Positions 63,831-64,000 of a stretch of 64,000 bases of DNA are shown piece after piece. The stretch is from contig NC_085857.1 of NCBI RefSeq assembly GCF_034702125.1, positions 55,454,714 to 55,518,713 on the forward strand. The letters are read 5' to 3'. Every line of letters begins with the position of its first letter. Position 1 is the first letter of the stretch. This DNA is from Engraulis encrasicolus. Lineage: Eukaryota; Chordata; Actinopteri; Clupeiformes; Engraulidae. A model generated the notes under the pieces. It did no database searches. It was not told where the DNA came from and saw only the letters and a list, made by a program, of their open reading frames with translations. Position numbers and translations under genes: made by a program.

Positions 63831-64000
63831 CGTAGGGTCCATCTCAGTATCCAACCTCCCGTCATCTTCTTGGGCTTATTTTTTACCCTACATTATACTC
63901 TTCCTCACTACGCCGGGGACACATGCTGTACACGCAAGTTTGGCCAAGTGAAGGGGGAGTGAAAATATTCAACCAAGTTTAGTATTATGCAAATGAGGAG

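Overview
The window looks like vertebrate, most likely teleost fish, nuclear DNA. Genes are split into many short exons with GT-AG introns. Long (CA)n, (GA)n and pentamer arrays are common. The repeats are those typical of fish: tRNA-derived SINEs with a TGTAATG tail, hAT and TTAA-target MITEs, Tc1/mariner, Ty3/gypsy, BEL/Pao and Penelope-like elements. No prokaryotic feature is present. Every family name here rests on motifs read by eye; no database search was run.

Left third (0.9-15.4 kb): two divergent genes. On the minus strand a C2H2 zinc-finger gene can be assembled from seven coding exons (8165 down to 902). The coding lengths sum to exactly 1215 nt, giving 404 aa and nine fingers. Its N-terminus resembles the start of elongin C. 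On the plus strand, from about 11.07 kb, is a probable non-coding snoRNA host gene. It has ten short, mutually related exons and nine introns, and each intron holds one C/D-box snoRNA-like unit of about 86 nt. The two genes are separated by about 1.2 kb that carries inverted copies of a CRE (TGACGTCA) promoter block and a ZNF143-type site.

Centre (16-35 kb): nested mobile DNA. A pair of long-range TIRs (18941/26678) encloses a second TIR pair, three related exon-like units, and a 2.26 kb TTAA-flanked element with internal tandem repeats. Next come a young but broken Ty3/gypsy element (26849-31613, LTRs differing at one base) and a Penelope-like endonuclease fragment.

Right-centre (35-52 kb): a decayed cluster of lens-type aquaporin (mip/aqp0-like) exon copies, shuffled with BEL/Pao fragments in opposed orientation. 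The same opposed arrangement occurs twice, so this part is a segmental duplication, later hit by hAT, TTAA and palindromic insertions.

Right end (52-64 kb): GT-rich higher-order repeats, a Tc1 relic, MITEs and SINEs, then a GC-rich block at 60.0-61.3 kb that looks like the promoter and 5' non-coding exons of a plus-strand gene running out of the window. A SINE tail there has expanded into a pentamer satellite.
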